Of a DNA stretch of 6,507 bases, positions 6,265 through 6,507 are shown piece by piece. The stretch is from Nitrosomonas sp. (GTDB lineage Bacteria > Pseudomonadota > Gammaproteobacteria > Burkholderiales > Nitrosomonadaceae): contig JADKHF010000038.1 of NCBI GenBank assembly GCA_016721865.1, positions 1 through 6,507 on the forward strand, read 5' to 3'. Every line of letters starts with the position of its first letter. Positions within the stretch are counted from its first letter, which is position 1. The position numbers were made by a program, and so were the translations under genes. The notes below the pieces were generated by a model, which saw only the letters and a list, made by a program, of their open reading frames with translations, searched no databases and had not been told where the DNA came from.

Positions 6265-6507
6265 TTATTTCACTCCACTTCATGGAGAATCACATCCCCT
6301 TTGCGGTTCCTAGTTCGAATTATCCGTGGCCAGCATCACGAAGCATTGGATGGGCTTCGCCGTAGAATTTTACCTTGGCTGAAGAATATCTACTGGCGGC
6401 TACCGGTTCGCTGGCGCAACAAAGTATTAGATATGGCTTACCGGATCGCCGGCCCGCTTTTTGCAGGAAACGGGGCACATGAATTATGGCGGGCCGGTGA
6501 AATCGAT
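6244..6507 (+). CDS. SWRIT motif and linker of multidomain glycosyltransferase, partial
   Basis: In frame after the heptad repeats the protein reads LQKTIHDLFHSTSWRITSPLR (6244-6306). STSWRITSPLR is a short motif seen at the end of coiled coils in many multidomain glycosyltransferases. A basic stretch follows (FLVRIIRG, LRRRILPWLKNIYWRLPVRW, then DMAYRIAGPLFAG), a linker type that in such proteins usually leads into a further glycosyltransferase domain. The frame is open to the last base of the window, so the gene continues. Confidence 0.72.
   Translation, partial: MQKTIHDLFHSTSWRITSPLRFLVRIIRGQHHEALDGLRRRILPWLKNIYWRLPVRWRNKVLDMAYRIAGPLFAGNGAHELWRAGEID

Larger units (their letters stand above)
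4602..6507 (+). pseudogene. Fused PIG-L deacetylase / family-2 glycosyltransferase with coiled coil, frameshifted and incomplete at right edge
   Basis: At least 635 residues are encoded and the gene runs off the window. Domain order is a PIG-L-type metal-dependent N-deacetylase (about 4690-5340), a GT-A family-2 glycosyltransferase (about 5390-6010), a coiled coil (6040-6270), an SWRIT-type motif (6274-6306) and the start of a basic linker. Four single-base lesions break it: the A7 run at 4611-4617 is one A short, GG at 4885-4886 one G short, the T run at 6027-6031 one T short, and TTT at 6243-6245 one T too long. ATG 4602 is preferred because adding one A gives MANKKNQPITEIFLENL in frame with the rest; TTG 4640 is the alternative. 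No strong ribosome site is visible. Deacetylation of an N-acetyl sugar coupled to glycosyl transfer is the likely role; the acceptor is unknown. Confidence 0.78.

Overview
The window is part of an export-and-modification cluster for a cell-surface polysaccharide (O-antigen or capsule type) from a Gram-negative proteobacterium. The moderate GC content of the coding part, and protein sequences resembling those I remember from betaproteobacterial ammonia oxidisers such as Nitrosomonas, suggest that group. The assignment rests on memory and is tentative. All recognisable genes are on the + strand.

Layout: bases 1-579 are AT-rich and appear non-coding. They contain a perfect CRP-type palindrome (453-468) and smaller inverted repeats. 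Next come wzm (611-1441, ABC transporter membrane subunit) and wzt (1431-2717, ATPase with a C-terminal carbohydrate-binding domain), which overlap by 11 bases. A single long gene (2701-4506) fuses a SAM methyltransferase to a two-part GNAT-like acetyltransferase and overlaps wzt by 17 bases. After a gap of about 95 bases, a second fused gene (4602 to beyond the right edge) joins a PIG-L-type zinc deacetylase, a family-2 glycosyltransferase, a heptad-repeat coiled coil and an SWRIT-type linker.

The genes make a coherent pathway. The glycosyltransferase and deacetylase would build or trim a sugar chain, the methyltransferase and acetyltransferase would decorate it (possibly its end), and Wzt's C-terminal domain would recognise the finished glycan for export by Wzm/Wzt. 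The pathway is inferred from families and gene order. Nothing in the sequence gives the sugar or linkage.

The most striking property is that none of the four genes is open as written. I count about sixteen single-base gains or losses, mostly in short homopolymers, and one in-frame stop (TAA where CAA is expected). Correcting each one gives continuous, family-like protein. The pattern fits sequencing or assembly indels in functional genes best, but recent decay of the whole cluster cannot be excluded from this sequence alone. Gene-level entries are therefore typed as pseudogenes where several breaks occur, and the open segments are listed separately.
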